From positions 248,001 through 312,000 of the forward strand of contig NZ_QKPO01000001.1 of assembly GCF_003258355.1 (NCBI RefSeq): a DNA stretch of 64,000 nucleotides, in the 5' to 3' direction. A program made the translations under genes and the position numbers. The number at the start of each line of letters is the position of its first letter. Position 1 is the stretch's first letter. Shown here in pieces: positions 17,557 to 27,020 of the stretch. The DNA comes from Confluentibacter sediminis. GTDB taxonomy: Bacteria > Bacteroidota > Bacteroidia > Flavobacteriales > Flavobacteriaceae. The notes under the pieces are model-generated. The model worked only from the letters and a program-made list of their open reading frames with translations. It was not told where the DNA came from and did not search any database.

Positions 17557-19326
17557 TTAAGATCTGTAAATTTTATCCAAAAGACTGGTATACTTTTCTT
17601 TAATGACTTTTCGTTTCATTTTCATGGTTGGGGTTAAATGACCAGCTTCTACAGACCAAGTATCTGGAGTTAATTCAAATTTTTTAATTTGTTCCCAGTT
17701 ACCAAAGTGTTTATTGGCGATATCAATTTCGTCTTGTATGCGTTGCAATAATTTTGGATTCGTAATGATATCATTAGTATCTTTAAATGATATTTTATGA
17801 CGTCTTGCCCATTCCTTAACAAATTCGAAATTTACCTGTATTAATGCAGCAGGCATTTTTTCACCCTCTCCGACAACCATGATTTGCTCTATGAAATGTG
17901 ATTGTTTAAATCGGTTTTCAATAAGGGTAGGAGCAATATATTTTCCTCCCGAAGTTTTAAACATTTCTTTTTTACGATCGGTAATTTTTAAAAACCCATC
18001 AGCATCAATTTCTCCAATATCTCCTGTATGAAAATATTTGCCAGTCATTACTTCGGCAGTTTTTTCGGGTTCTTTGTAATATCCAAGCATAACATTTGGA
18101 CCTTTTACAAGGATTTCACCATCTTCGGCAATTTTAACATCTACATTATCAATAATCTTACCAACAGTTCCTATTCTAAAACCACCATCCCTCATGTCAT
18201 TAACAGCTATAACAGGTGAAGTTTCAGTTAATCCGTAGCCTTCCATAATAGGCAGCTTAGCTGCAGCAAATACCCTTGTTAATCTTGGTTGTAAGGCCGC
18301 ACTTCCCGAAACCATAAGTTCGAGTTTACCACCAAGAGCTGCTTGCCATTTTTTAAAAATTAAGGCTCTAGCTATTTTTAATTGTAGTTCGTACCAAAAT
18401 CCATTTTTCCCATAGGGTTTGTACTTTAAGCCTAAATTAAGTGCCCAAAAAAACAGCATTTTTTTTATGCCTTTTTGTTCGTTGCCTGTAGCTACAATTT
18501 TATCGTATACTTTTTCAAAAAGTCTGGGAACGCCAGTCATTACCGTAGGTTGTACTTCTTTTACATTATCTACCATTTTATCAATGGATTCTGCAAAATA
18601 AATCTCTACGCCACAATATTGATATACATAAAGAATCATTCGCTCAAAAACATGACAAATAGGAAGGAAACTCAAGGCTTTAGATTTTCCATAATCAAAC
18701 GGCACACGTTTTTCACTATCCAATACATTGGAAACTAAATTGTTATGGGATAACATGACGCCTTTAGGTTTTCCAGTAGTGCCCGATGTGTAAATTAATG
18801 TTGCTAAATCATCAGGAGATACATTGTTTTTTCTTAATTCAACCTCATTTTGGTTACTAGTATCTTCACCTAGTTTTAAAATATCGGTCCAGTGGTTTTC
18901 ATTTTCAATGGTATCAAAAGTGTAAATATTTTTAAGTTTTGTGTTTTTCTTGATGACATTTAACTTTTGTAAAACTTCCTCATCCGAAACAAAACAATAT
19001 ATGGCTTCAGAATGATTTAAAATATATTCATAATCTTCGGGAGAAATTGTAGGGTATATGGGGACATTTTGAGCACCTATTTGAAGGATACCAATATCTA
19101 AAACATTCCATTCTGTTCTATTTGAAGATGAAATGACGGCAATTTTATCATTAGCTTTTATCCCTAAACGCAACAAACCTCTGCTAATGGCATTGGCTTG
19201 ATTTATATACTCTTGTGTAGATAGAGACTGCCATTCACCATTATACTTTGTGTTGAAAGCTTTTTCCAAATTATAAGTTTTTAATTGATAATAAGGAAAA
19301 TCAAAAATTCTATTAATTTCTGCCAT
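17557..19326 (-). CDS. Long-chain fatty acid--CoA ligase
   Basis: A 589-residue AMP-forming ligase that activates fatty acids to acyl-CoA for beta-oxidation or lipid synthesis. The P-loop LIYTSGTTGKPKGVMLSH is near 178, the motif GYGLTETSPV follows, and TGDIGEIDADGFLKITDRKK carries the adenylation-domain aspartate and hinge. It is of the long FAA1/ACSL-like type that Flavobacteriia commonly have. It is upstream of the marR-fad operon on the same strand, with 179 bases between, so it has its own promoter but fits the same pathway. Confidence 0.9.
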   Translation of the reverse strand: MAEINRIFDFPYYQLKTYNLEKAFNTKYNGEWQSLSTQEYINQANAISRGLLRLGIKANDKIAVISSSNRTEWNVLDIGILQIGAQNVPIYPTISPEDYEYILNHSEAIYCFVSDEEVLQKLNVIKKNTKLKNIYTFDTIENENHWTDILKLGEDTSNQNEVELRKNNVSPDDLATLIYTSGTTGKPKGVMLSHNNLVSNVLDSEKRVPFDYGKSKALSFLPICHVFERMILYVYQYCGVEIYFAESIDKMVDNVKEVQPTVMTGVPRLFEKVYDKIVATGNEQKGIKKMLFFWALNLGLKYKPYGKNGFWYELQLKIARALIFKKWQAALGGKLELMVSGSAALQPRLTRVFAAAKLPIMEGYGLTETSPVIAVNDMRDGGFRIGTVGKIIDNVDVKIAEDGEILVKGPNVMLGYYKEPEKTAEVMTGKYFHTGDIGEIDADGFLKITDRKKEMFKTSGGKYIAPTLIENRFKQSHFIEQIMVVGEGEKMPAALIQVNFEFVKEWARRHKISFKDTNDIITNPKLLQRIQDEIDIANKHFGNWEQIKKFELTPDTWSVEAGHLTPTMKMKRKVIKEKYTSLLDKIYRS

Positions 19327-19391
19327 TTAGTATGAGATCTAAGTTCTTGTTATGCAAAGTATGAAATTAAATAAGATTTTCAAATATTGAA

Positions 19392-19424
19392 CAAAAAAAG
19401 GAGTCTTTTATAAAAACTCCTTTA
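19392..19424 (-). terminator. Intrinsic terminator of purL
   Basis: On the minus strand an AAAGGAGT-type stem pairs with ACTCCTTT and is followed by a T run. It lies about 25 bases after the purL stop codon. Confidence 0.8.
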
Positions 19425-19448
19425 ATATTTTATGAATTTAATAAAAGG

Positions 19449-22400
19449 TTACTGTTTTTCAATCCACAATCTGGCATTAACAAACGCTTCCAACCAAGGA
19501 GTCACGTCATCTTTTCGCCCTTCAGGATAATTGGCCCAGTTCCATTGAAAGGTTGAACGCTCAATATGTGGCATCGTTACTAAATGTCTACCGGTTTTAT
19601 CGCACATCATGGCTGTGTTGAAATCTGAACCATTCGGATTATGTGGATAGTTCACATATCCATATTTAGCGACAATATGATATTGATCTTCTGAATACGG
19701 CAACTTAAATTTACCTTCACCATGAGAAATCCAAACTCCTAACGTTGAGCCTGCTAACGAGGAAAGCATCACCGAGTTATTCTCTTGTATTTTTACAGAA
19801 GTGAAGGCACTTTCGTGTTTGTGCGAATCGTTATGAAGCATTTTTCCGTGAATCTCGTGTTCTGGATTGATGAGGTCTAATTCCATCCATAACTGACAGC
19901 CATTGCAAATGCCAACAGACAATGTATCTTCTCTTTTAAAGAAGTTCTCAATAACTTCTTTTGCTTTTGCATTGTATTTAATGGCACCTGCCCAACCTTT
20001 AGCCGAGCCTAAAACATCAGAATTTGAAAAACCTCCAACAGCTCCTAAAAACTGAATATCCTCTAAGGTTTCACGACCTGAAATTAAATCGGTCATGTGC
20101 ACATCTTTCACATCAAAACCAGCTAAGTACATGGCGTTTGCCATTTCGCGTTCGCTGTTACTTCCTTTTTCTCTAAGAATAGCTGCTTTTGGTCGCGCTC
20201 CCCTTTCCTTTGGAGAGGGGTTTGGGGTGAGGCCTGTGAAATGTTTTGGAAATACATATTGAAGAGCCTGATTTTTATAATTATCAAATCTAACTTGTGC
20301 TAAGTCATTAGCCGTTTGTTTTTGGTCTAAAAGGAAAGAGGTTTTATACCAAGTATCGCGTAAATTTGAAATATTTAAATGGAACGTATCATCATGATTG
20401 ACAATATTTAAAATGTTACTTTCAGTCGTTTTTCCTATGTTGAAAAAGGCTATGTTAGCCTCAGATAAAACAGATTCAATAGAGGTGTTTTTAGACTGAA
20501 TGACGATGCCGGCATTTTCAGAGAATAATAATTTAAGTGAATCTTTTTCAGATAGCGTCGATAAATCTAATTCAGCTCCCAGGTTATTATCAGCAAAACA
20601 TAGTTCTAGCAAGGTCGTAATCAATCCCCCGGAAGCGACATCATGTCCCGCAACAATTTGATTGTCTTTTATTAGTTTTTGGATGGTGTTGAAAACAGTT
20701 TTAACATACTCAGCACTTTTTACAGTTGGGGCATCATTACCAATTTTATTTAAAACTTGAGCAAATGAACTACCGCCAAGTTTAAAATTGTCTTGTGATA
20801 AATTGATATAATAAATATTACCAGCGTTTCTCTTTAATACAGGTTCAATGACTTTGGTAATATCATTACAGTTTCCTGCAGCAGAAATAATAACCGTTCC
20901 AGGTGCAAGAACCTCACCATCAGGATATTTTTGCTTCATTGATAATGAATCCTTTCCTGTTGGTACATTGATACCTAAACCAATAGCAAACTCTGAAACC
21001 GCTTCAACTGCTTCATATAAACGTGCATCTTCACCTTCATTCTTACATGGCCACATCCAGTTTGCGGATAAGGAAACCGATTTCAATCCATCTTTCAAAG
21101 GAGCCCAAATGATATTGGTCAACGCTTCTGTGATGGCATTTCTGCTTCCAGCCACAGGATTGATTAATCCAGAAATAGGCGAGTGCCCAATCGATGAGGC
21201 AATTCCTTCTTTTCCTTTATAATCCAGAGCCATAACACCTACATTATTTAAAGGTAATTGTAAAGGACCAACACATTGTTGTTTGGCTACTTTTCCACCA
21301 ACACAACGGTCTACTTTATTGGTTAACCAATCTTTACAAGCCACAGCTTCTAGCTGTAAAACTTGTTCTAAATACTCATGGAATGTATCTAAATTATATG
21401 CGATGTCACTATAATTTCTTTCAACGGTTTTATCAGTCATGACAGTTTTTGGGGAACTACCAAACATATCTTCCATCGCTAAATCCATCGGTTTATGACC
21501 ATTGGTTTTAGATTCAAATGTAAAACGATCATCACCAGTCACATCACCAACAGTATACATAGGCGAACGTTCTCTATCTGCAATGCGTTGCAAGATATCA
21601 ATATGATCTTTGTCAATCACCAAGCCCATACGTTCTTGCGATTCGTTACCTATGATTTCTTTATCGGAAAGTGTTGGGTCTCCCACAGGAAGTGCATCTA
21701 AATCAATATTTCCACCAGTATCTTCAACCAATTCAGAAAGACAATTTAAGTGTCCACCAGCACCATGGTCGTGGATGGAAACAATATAATTATCATCACT
21801 TTCCACCATACCACGAACAGCATTGGCCGCACGTTTTTGCATTTCTGGATTGGAACGTTGTACCGCATTTAATTCGATTCCTGAAGCAAAGGCACCAGTA
21901 TCTGCACTAGAAACGGCAGCACCACCCATACCAATTCGGTAGTTTTCACCACCAAGAATCACTATTTTGTCACCCGTTTGGGGTTTATCTTTTAATGCTT
22001 GATCTTTTTTTCCATAACCAATACCGCCAGCTTGCATGATGACCTTATCGAAACCAAGTTTTCTAGCGTCCTCTTCATGTTCGAAAGTTAAAACAGATCC
22101 GCAGATTAATGGTTGTCCGAATTTGTTTCCAAAGTCCGATGCTCCATTACTAGCTTTTATTAAAATATCCATTGGGGTTTGATACAGCCATTTGCGTTCA
22201 GTAAAAGCTTTTTCCCAAGGTCTGTTTTCTTCTAATCTCGAATATGATGTCATGTAAACAGCCGTTCCCGCAAGAGGTAACGAACCTTTTCCACCAGCTA
22301 ATCTATCACGAATTTCACCGCCTGCACCAGTTGCAGCACCATTGAAAGGTTCTACTGTCGTGGGGAAATTGTGTGTTTCTGCTTTCAATGAGATAACAGA

Positions 22401-23117
22401 TTCAAAATCTTTAGTTTGGTAATAATCAGGTTTATCGGCAGTTTTTGGCGCAAATTGTTCCACTTTCGGACCTTCAATAAACGCCACATTATCTTTATAT
22501 GCTGAAACAATGGTGTTTGGATGTGTTTCAGATGTCTTTCGGATTAATTTGAAAAGTGATGTTGATTTTTCAACCCCATCAATGACAAAAGTTCCGTTGA
22601 AAATTTTATGGCGACAGTGTTCACTGTTAACTTGTGAAAATCCGAAGACTTCAGAATCTGTTAGCGGACGCCCAATTTTTTTTGAAACACCTTCCAAATA
22701 ACTCACTTCTTCGTCACTTAATGACAAGCCTTCTTTTTGGTTATAGGCTGAAATATCTTCAATATTAAGGATTGGCTCAGGTTTAATATCTATAGTAAAA
22801 GAATCTTGGTTTAACCCTTTGAATTTCTCTGAAATCATCGGGTCAAAATCTTTGAAATCTTGAGAAACTGCTTGAAATTCTTCAATGCGAATGATGTCTG
22901 AAATCCCCATATTCTGAGTGATTTCAACAGCATTGGTACTCCAAGGTGTTATCATGGCGGCTCTTGGACCAACAAAAAAAGCATCGAGAGATGCTTGTTC
23001 TATTTTAGGCTGGTTGCCAAATAACCACACTAATTTCGTTATGGTTTCGGTTGATAATTCTTTTGTTGTTTGAACAGCAAATAGTTTGCTGGTTACGTTT
23101 CCAAAGAAATGAATCAT
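19449..23117 (-). CDS. purL: Phosphoribosylformylglycinamidine synthase
   Basis: A large single-chain PurL (about 1222 residues) that makes FGAM from FGAR, glutamine and ATP in purine synthesis. The synthetase part carries NSEHCRHKIFNGTF and ETHNFPTTVEPFNGAATGAGGEIRD; the glutaminase part has the nucleophile in VGICNGCQLWMELDLI and the His/Glu pair in MPHIERSTFQW. I prefer the ATG at 23117 (MIHFFGN) because a TAAATTTG promoter element at 23151-23158 overlaps the longer start at 23153. The linker between the two parts (about residue 960-975) reads LTPNPSPKERGARP and is a translated palindromic repeat, not normal PurL sequence; the frame is kept, so the enzyme is probably active. Confidence 0.95.
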   Translation of the reverse strand: MIHFFGNVTSKLFAVQTTKELSTETITKLVWLFGNQPKIEQASLDAFFVGPRAAMITPWSTNAVEITQNMGISDIIRIEEFQAVSQDFKDFDPMISEKFKGLNQDSFTIDIKPEPILNIEDISAYNQKEGLSLSDEEVSYLEGVSKKIGRPLTDSEVFGFSQVNSEHCRHKIFNGTFVIDGVEKSTSLFKLIRKTSETHPNTIVSAYKDNVAFIEGPKVEQFAPKTADKPDYYQTKDFESVISLKAETHNFPTTVEPFNGAATGAGGEIRDRLAGGKGSLPLAGTAVYMTSYSRLEENRPWEKAFTERKWLYQTPMDILIKASNGASDFGNKFGQPLICGSVLTFEHEEDARKLGFDKVIMQAGGIGYGKKDQALKDKPQTGDKIVILGGENYRIGMGGAAVSSADTGAFASGIELNAVQRSNPEMQKRAANAVRGMVESDDNYIVSIHDHGAGGHLNCLSELVEDTGGNIDLDALPVGDPTLSDKEIIGNESQERMGLVIDKDHIDILQRIADRERSPMYTVGDVTGDDRFTFESKTNGHKPMDLAMEDMFGSSPKTVMTDKTVERNYSDIAYNLDTFHEYLEQVLQLEAVACKDWLTNKVDRCVGGKVAKQQCVGPLQLPLNNVGVMALDYKGKEGIASSIGHSPISGLINPVAGSRNAITEALTNIIWAPLKDGLKSVSLSANWMWPCKNEGEDARLYEAVEAVSEFAIGLGINVPTGKDSLSMKQKYPDGEVLAPGTVIISAAGNCNDITKVIEPVLKRNAGNIYYINLSQDNFKLGGSSFAQVLNKIGNDAPTVKSAEYVKTVFNTIQKLIKDNQIVAGHDVASGGLITTLLELCFADNNLGAELDLSTLSEKDSLKLLFSENAGIVIQSKNTSIESVLSEANIAFFNIGKTTESNILNIVNHDDTFHLNISNLRDTWYKTSFLLDQKQTANDLAQVRFDNYKNQALQYVFPKHFTGLTPNPSPKERGARPKAAILREKGSNSEREMANAMYLAGFDVKDVHMTDLISGRETLEDIQFLGAVGGFSNSDVLGSAKGWAGAIKYNAKAKEVIENFFKREDTLSVGICNGCQLWMELDLINPEHEIHGKMLHNDSHKHESAFTSVKIQENNSVMLSSLAGSTLGVWISHGEGKFKLPYSEDQYHIVAKYGYVNYPHNPNGSDFNTAMMCDKTGRHLVTMPHIERSTFQWNWANYPEGRKDDVTPWLEAFVNARLWIEKQ
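20195..20234. repeat. Palindromic repeat inserted in frame in purL
   Basis: The tract holds a hairpin, bases 20200-20208 pairing with 20212-20220 (one wobble), and a G-rich flank. It is much more GC-rich than the gene around it. On the coding strand it gives TPNPSPKERGA, a peptide I have often met where REP-like repeats of this type are translated. Confidence 0.75.
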
Positions 23118-23150
23118 TATATGTTGGTTTGTGTTGCGTTTAACAAAGTG

Positions 23151-23158
23151 CAAATTTA
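23151..23158 (-). promoter_or_regulatory. -7 promoter element of purL
   Basis: TAAATTTG on the minus strand, 34 bases before the ATG at 23117. No clear TTG lies at the usual distance upstream. Confidence 0.45.
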
Positions 23159-23256
23159 CTTTTTTTAAGTTTATTTTGGTGTAAATATGCAGTTGAAAAT
23201 TTAGAGTTATTCACGTTGTTATTAACCTTTGAAAATTTGCAAGATTTACTAGTAGG

Positions 23257-24105
23257 CTAGAATCCAGTAATTATTTTAGATGGTTTTATAAACTGGTCCT
23301 TTTTTGTAAATATTAAAATTAGCCCAACTATAATGAAAGGAATACTCAAAATTTGTCCCATATTTATTGCCATTCCGTTTTCAAATCCGACTTGATTTTC
23401 TTTAAAAAATTCAATTATAAATCTTGCTGAAAATAGCAAAACCAAAAATACACCTAAAATTAATCCGTTTGGTTTTTCTTTTATTCCTTTCTTGTAAATT
23501 AAGATTAATATTCCGAATATTAGAATATAAGAAAAGGCTTCGTATAGTTGAGAAGGATGTCTTGGTATTAGGTCATCTTTTTGAAAAATGACACCCCAAT
23601 TTCCATCAGTTGGTTTTCCATAAATTTCAGAGTTCATAAAATTCCCTAATCGAATAAAGGCTGCTGCTATTGGTGCAACAATTGCAATTCTATCTAAAAC
23701 CCACAAAAAATTTGTTTTATTTTTTTTGCAATAAATTCCAATTGCAATTAAAACACCAATAGTTCCACCGTGACTTGCCAATCCCATAAATCCTATAAAT
23801 TTGTATGAATCTCCAATTTTTTTAATCGGTAGTAAAATTTCCATTGGATTTTGAAAATAATAGGCGGGGTCATAAAACAAACAATGTCCGAGTCTTGCTC
23901 CTAAAATTGTTCCAATAACGATGTAAATAAATAGCTTTTCTAAGTTTTCAATCGGAATATTTTCTTTTATATAAATGCGTTTCTCAACATAATTTGCTAA
24001 AAGAAGACCAGTTATAAATAATAAGCCATAATATTTTAAAGGAAAACTATCAGTTATCCAATAAATTACGGGGTCGAGATTCCAATTTATAATTCCCTCA
24101 TTCAT
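23257..24105 (-). CDS. lgt: Prolipoprotein diacylglyceryl transferase
   Basis: A 282-residue inner-membrane enzyme that moves diacylglycerol to the lipobox cysteine of prolipoproteins. It has the Lgt landmarks GFMGLASHGGTIGVLIAI (the HGG motif), RLGNFMNSEIYGKPT (the family signature with its conserved Arg and Asn) and RHPSQLYEA, and about seven hydrophobic segments. The window encodes many lipoproteins that would be its substrates. It stands alone between purL and the rRNA methyltransferase gene. Confidence 0.93.
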   Translation of the reverse strand: MNEGIINWNLDPVIYWITDSFPLKYYGLLFITGLLLANYVEKRIYIKENIPIENLEKLFIYIVIGTILGARLGHCLFYDPAYYFQNPMEILLPIKKIGDSYKFIGFMGLASHGGTIGVLIAIGIYCKKNKTNFLWVLDRIAIVAPIAAAFIRLGNFMNSEIYGKPTDGNWGVIFQKDDLIPRHPSQLYEAFSYILIFGILILIYKKGIKEKPNGLILGVFLVLLFSARFIIEFFKENQVGFENGMAINMGQILSIPFIIVGLILIFTKKDQFIKPSKIITGF

Positions 24106-24168
24106 TCTATATCATGATTTTGTAACGTGTATAAAACTTAAATAAGTGCTTTTTTAAGTAATTCTATA

Positions 24169-25383
24169 CTAATCCTTCCGCTCCAACAAAGCCATATAAA
24201 ACCCATCATATCCTGATTGGTGGGACAATACTTTTTTGTCCTTCAGAAGTTTGAATTTTTTTCCGGCTTCCGATTTTAAAAAGATTTTAACTTGTTCTTG
24301 ATTTTCAGAAGGTAAAATAGAACAGGTTGCATACACCAATTGCCCGTCAACTTTTACCATTCTGGAATAGTGTTGTAAAATATCTTGCTGTGTGATTTTT
24401 ATTTTATCAATAAAATCAGGTTGTAATTTCCATTTAGCATCTGGATTTCTACGTAAAACCCCCAATCCAGAACATGGCGCATCAATTAAAACGCGATCTG
24501 CTTTATCATATAATTTTTTAATAACCTTGGTGGAATCAATGGCTCTGGTTTCAATATTGTGAGCCCCATTTCGTTTGGCACGACGTTTCAATTCATGAAG
24601 TTTGTTTTCATAAATATCTAAAGCTATGATTTGTCCTTTATTTTCCATCAAAGAGGCAATATGAAGTGTTTTTCCGCCCGCACCTGCACAGGCATCAACC
24701 ACGCGCATACCTGGTTGTACATTTAAAAAATCGGCAACTAATTGAGACGATGCATCTTGAACCTCAAACAACCCATTGCTAAAAGCCTCTGTCGTAAAAA
24801 TATTGGCACGTTCTTTTAATTTTAAGGCATTGGGATAGTCAGGAAGCAGATCCGTTTCAAACCCTAAATCAAACAATTCTTCTTGTAATTTTTCTTTAGT
24901 AGTTTTTAAGGTATTAATCCTTAAAATAACATCAGCTTGCTCATTTAAGGCAGCAATTTCTTTGGTCCAAATCGTATCACCAAGTTCTTTTTCGCCTAAT
25001 TCATCTATCCAATCTGGAATGGATTCCTTGAATTTTCTTATTTTAGAAAGCTCATCAAAACGTCCTTTTATTTTTCGTGTTGGAGTTTCTTCAAAATATT
25101 TCCAATCCGGTAATTTTATACCTTTTAGCGTGGCCCAAACGGCAAACATACGCCACAAATTATCTCTGTCAAACGGTTCTTTAACTTCTGCAATTTCAGC
25201 ATAAAGACGTTTCCAACGAACAATATCATAAGTAGTCTCGGCAACAAAGGCACGGTCGCGTGCGCCCCAACGTTTATCTCGTTTTAAAAGTTGTTGAATT
25301 ACTTTATCTGCATAATTCCCTTCATTAAAAATCAAGGTCAATCCATCAATAACCGAAAAGCATAAATTTCTGTGTAATCGCAT
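24169..25383 (-). CDS. RsmB/Sun-family rRNA (cytosine-5) methyltransferase
   Basis: About 404 residues with a helical N-terminal part and a C-terminal SAM-dependent methyltransferase. Motif I is VDACAGAGGKTLHIASLM, motif IV is DAPCSGLGVLRRNPDAKW and motif VI is YATCSILPSENQEQV, which contains the catalytic cysteine pair arrangement (PC and TC) of m5C RNA methyltransferases. The target is probably 16S rRNA, but the exact base cannot be read from sequence. I start it at the ATG at 25383 (MRLHRN), because a TAACTTTG promoter element at 25402-25409 lies on the longer alternative start. Confidence 0.85.
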   Translation of the reverse strand: MRLHRNLCFSVIDGLTLIFNEGNYADKVIQQLLKRDKRWGARDRAFVAETTYDIVRWKRLYAEIAEVKEPFDRDNLWRMFAVWATLKGIKLPDWKYFEETPTRKIKGRFDELSKIRKFKESIPDWIDELGEKELGDTIWTKEIAALNEQADVILRINTLKTTKEKLQEELFDLGFETDLLPDYPNALKLKERANIFTTEAFSNGLFEVQDASSQLVADFLNVQPGMRVVDACAGAGGKTLHIASLMENKGQIIALDIYENKLHELKRRAKRNGAHNIETRAIDSTKVIKKLYDKADRVLIDAPCSGLGVLRRNPDAKWKLQPDFIDKIKITQQDILQHYSRMVKVDGQLVYATCSILPSENQEQVKIFLKSEAGKKFKLLKDKKVLSHQSGYDGFYMALLERKD

Positions 25384-25401
25384 CGTTTGTAAATAAGTCT
25401 G

Positions 25402-25409
25402 CAAAGTTA
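25402..25409 (-). promoter_or_regulatory. -7 element of the RsmB-like gene
   Basis: TAACTTTG on the minus strand, 18 bases before the chosen start codon. No matching TTG is seen upstream. Confidence 0.4.
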
Positions 25410-25487
25410 CGTTTAAAATGTTTATTTGTTGAATCGTTTATGAGTTTATTGGTTTTGCTTTTATATTTTTATGGAAATTAAAAATAG

Positions 25488-26534
25488 ATGAAGCACTTTT
25501 TATATTTTTTAGGAGTTTTTGTTTTTTTATTATCATGTGAAAAAAAAGAAAAGTTCATTCCTCGAGACTTTAAAACAGTAGACGTTGAAACTATATATTC
25601 TGATTCCTTATTAAGTATTAGAGCCATAGATATTTTAAATGATGGAAGTCTAGTTTTTGCGGCAAATGAAGGTACTTTTGGGTTGTATGACCATAAGAAG
25701 GAATTATGGCAAACCTCTGTTCAAACCTATGATACTTTAAATTTACATTTTAGAGCCGTTGCACATACAGCAACCGATTTTTTTATGTTGAGTATTGATA
25801 CTCCTGCATTGTTATACAAAACAGGAAATAATGGTAAGATGGAATTGGTTTATAAGGAAGAAGGAAAAGATGTATTTTATGATGCCATGTTATTTTGGGA
25901 CGATAAGGAGGGCATTGCTGTAGGGGATAGTATGAACGGATGTTTATCCATTCTAATCACTAGAGATGGTGGAACTACTTGGAAGAAAATGTCATGCGCT
26001 AATTTACCTAAAGCTGATAATGCTGAAGGTGCTTTTGCGGCTAGTAACACTAATATTAAAATAATAGAGAATAAAACTTGGATTGCCACCACAAGTGGAC
26101 ATATATATTATTCTGCAGATAAAGGGAATACATGGAATATCATTAATACGCCTATAGTAAAAGATAAAGACACAGAAGGTATTTATTCTATCGATTTTTA
26201 TAATGATTTAATTGGATTTGCGATTGGAGGCGATTATACCCATCCAGACAATAATTCAGCTAATAAAATAAAAACGATAGATGGAGGGAAAACATGGCAA
26301 TTAGTTGCCGAAAATCAAAATCCAGGATATAGAAGTTGTGTGCAATTTATACCCAATTCTGAAGGTAAAGAGCTAGTTGCCGTTGGATTTAAAGGTATTG
26401 ATTTTAGTAATGATTCTGGAGATTCATGGAGGCATTTAAGTGACGAACCTTTTTATACAATTCGTTTTTTAAATGATAGCACGGCCTTTGCAGCAGGCTC
26501 CAAAAGAATTTCTAAACTAACTTTTAGAAAATAA
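25488..26534 (+). CDS. YCF48/BNR-repeat lipoprotein
   Basis: A 348-residue predicted lipoprotein: hydrophobic N-terminus ending FLLSCEKKEK, lipobox cysteine at about 17. The body has Asp-box/BNR repeats (RDGGTTWKKMS, DKGNTWNIIN, IDGGKTWQLV, DSGDSWRHL), which build beta-propellers of the kind found in YCF48/HCF136-like and sialidase-like proteins. Flavobacterial homologues are often called oxidoreductases without proof. I infer a structural or binding role at the outer membrane. The gene is alone, ending at a shared bidirectional terminator. Confidence 0.75.
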   Translation: MKHFLYFLGVFVFLLSCEKKEKFIPRDFKTVDVETIYSDSLLSIRAIDILNDGSLVFAANEGTFGLYDHKKELWQTSVQTYDTLNLHFRAVAHTATDFFMLSIDTPALLYKTGNNGKMELVYKEEGKDVFYDAMLFWDDKEGIAVGDSMNGCLSILITRDGGTTWKKMSCANLPKADNAEGAFAASNTNIKIIENKTWIATTSGHIYYSADKGNTWNIINTPIVKDKDTEGIYSIDFYNDLIGFAIGGDYTHPDNNSANKIKTIDGGKTWQLVAENQNPGYRSCVQFIPNSEGKELVAVGFKGIDFSNDSGDSWRHLSDEPFYTIRFLNDSTAFAAGSKRISKLTFRK

Positions 26535-26563
26535 AAAAAGGGAAGTTTTAACTTCCCTTTTTT
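26533..26563. terminator. Bidirectional terminator between the YCF48-like gene and the sigma operon
   Basis: A perfect stem (GGGAAGTT with AACTTCCC, flanked by A and T runs) with a two-base loop separates two converging genes and touches both stop codons. Confidence 0.85.
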
Positions 26564-27009
26564 TATTTATTATTTTGCTCTCGATTTTGCTCCCGTCTTT
26601 TATTCCATTCCTCGAGCATTTTTCTATTGAAATCTTCTTCAGCATTTTTTAAAGCTAAAATCTTTTTTGCAGAAATAATGGTGCGTAGCTTTTTAATTAA
26701 TTTGATGTCTTCAGAATGTATTTTATTCTCAATCTCTATAGATTTGTTTAAAATATCATTCGATTTTTCCTCTGAAAGATTATCATAGTTTTGTCTAACT
26801 TGATGAATTAATTTACCAAGTTCATTAAATTTTAGGTTGCTTACAGTATCATCATAAGCATTATATATAGGCCAAAATTGTTGCGCTTCTTTTTCGTTTA
26901 AATTAAGTCTTTCTGTAATAAAAGCAATTTTTAGACTTTTAATTTTATTTGGTTGAGCAAATGCGCTTAATGAAAAGCACAAAGCTAATGTGATGATAAT
27001 TGTTTTCAT
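26563..27009 (-). CDS. Exported small helical protein of the sigma operon (Spy/CpxP-like)
   Basis: 148 residues with a signal peptide (cleavage after SAFAQ, about residue 19). The mature part is helical and charged, with ITERLNLNEKEAQQFWPIYNAYDDT near the start and a coiled KNAEEDFNRKMLEEWNKRREQNRE tail. Flavobacterial annotations call relatives 'sensor of ECF-type sigma factor', and the shape is like Spy/CpxP periplasmic chaperones. It is the third gene of the sigma operon, 11 bases after the membrane protein gene, so a periplasmic sensing role is a reasonable inference. Confidence 0.65.
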   Translation of the reverse strand: MKTIIITLALCFSLSAFAQPNKIKSLKIAFITERLNLNEKEAQQFWPIYNAYDDTVSNLKFNELGKLIHQVRQNYDNLSEEKSNDILNKSIEIENKIHSEDIKLIKKLRTIISAKKILALKNAEEDFNRKMLEEWNKRREQNREQNNK

Positions 27010-27020
27010 TTTATTGTTTT

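Noticed and set aside
20195-20234. A frameshift or assembly error in purL
   Set aside because: The frame is continuous, the glutaminase domain after it is complete, and the insert is a recognisable palindrome, so a real in-frame insertion is simpler.
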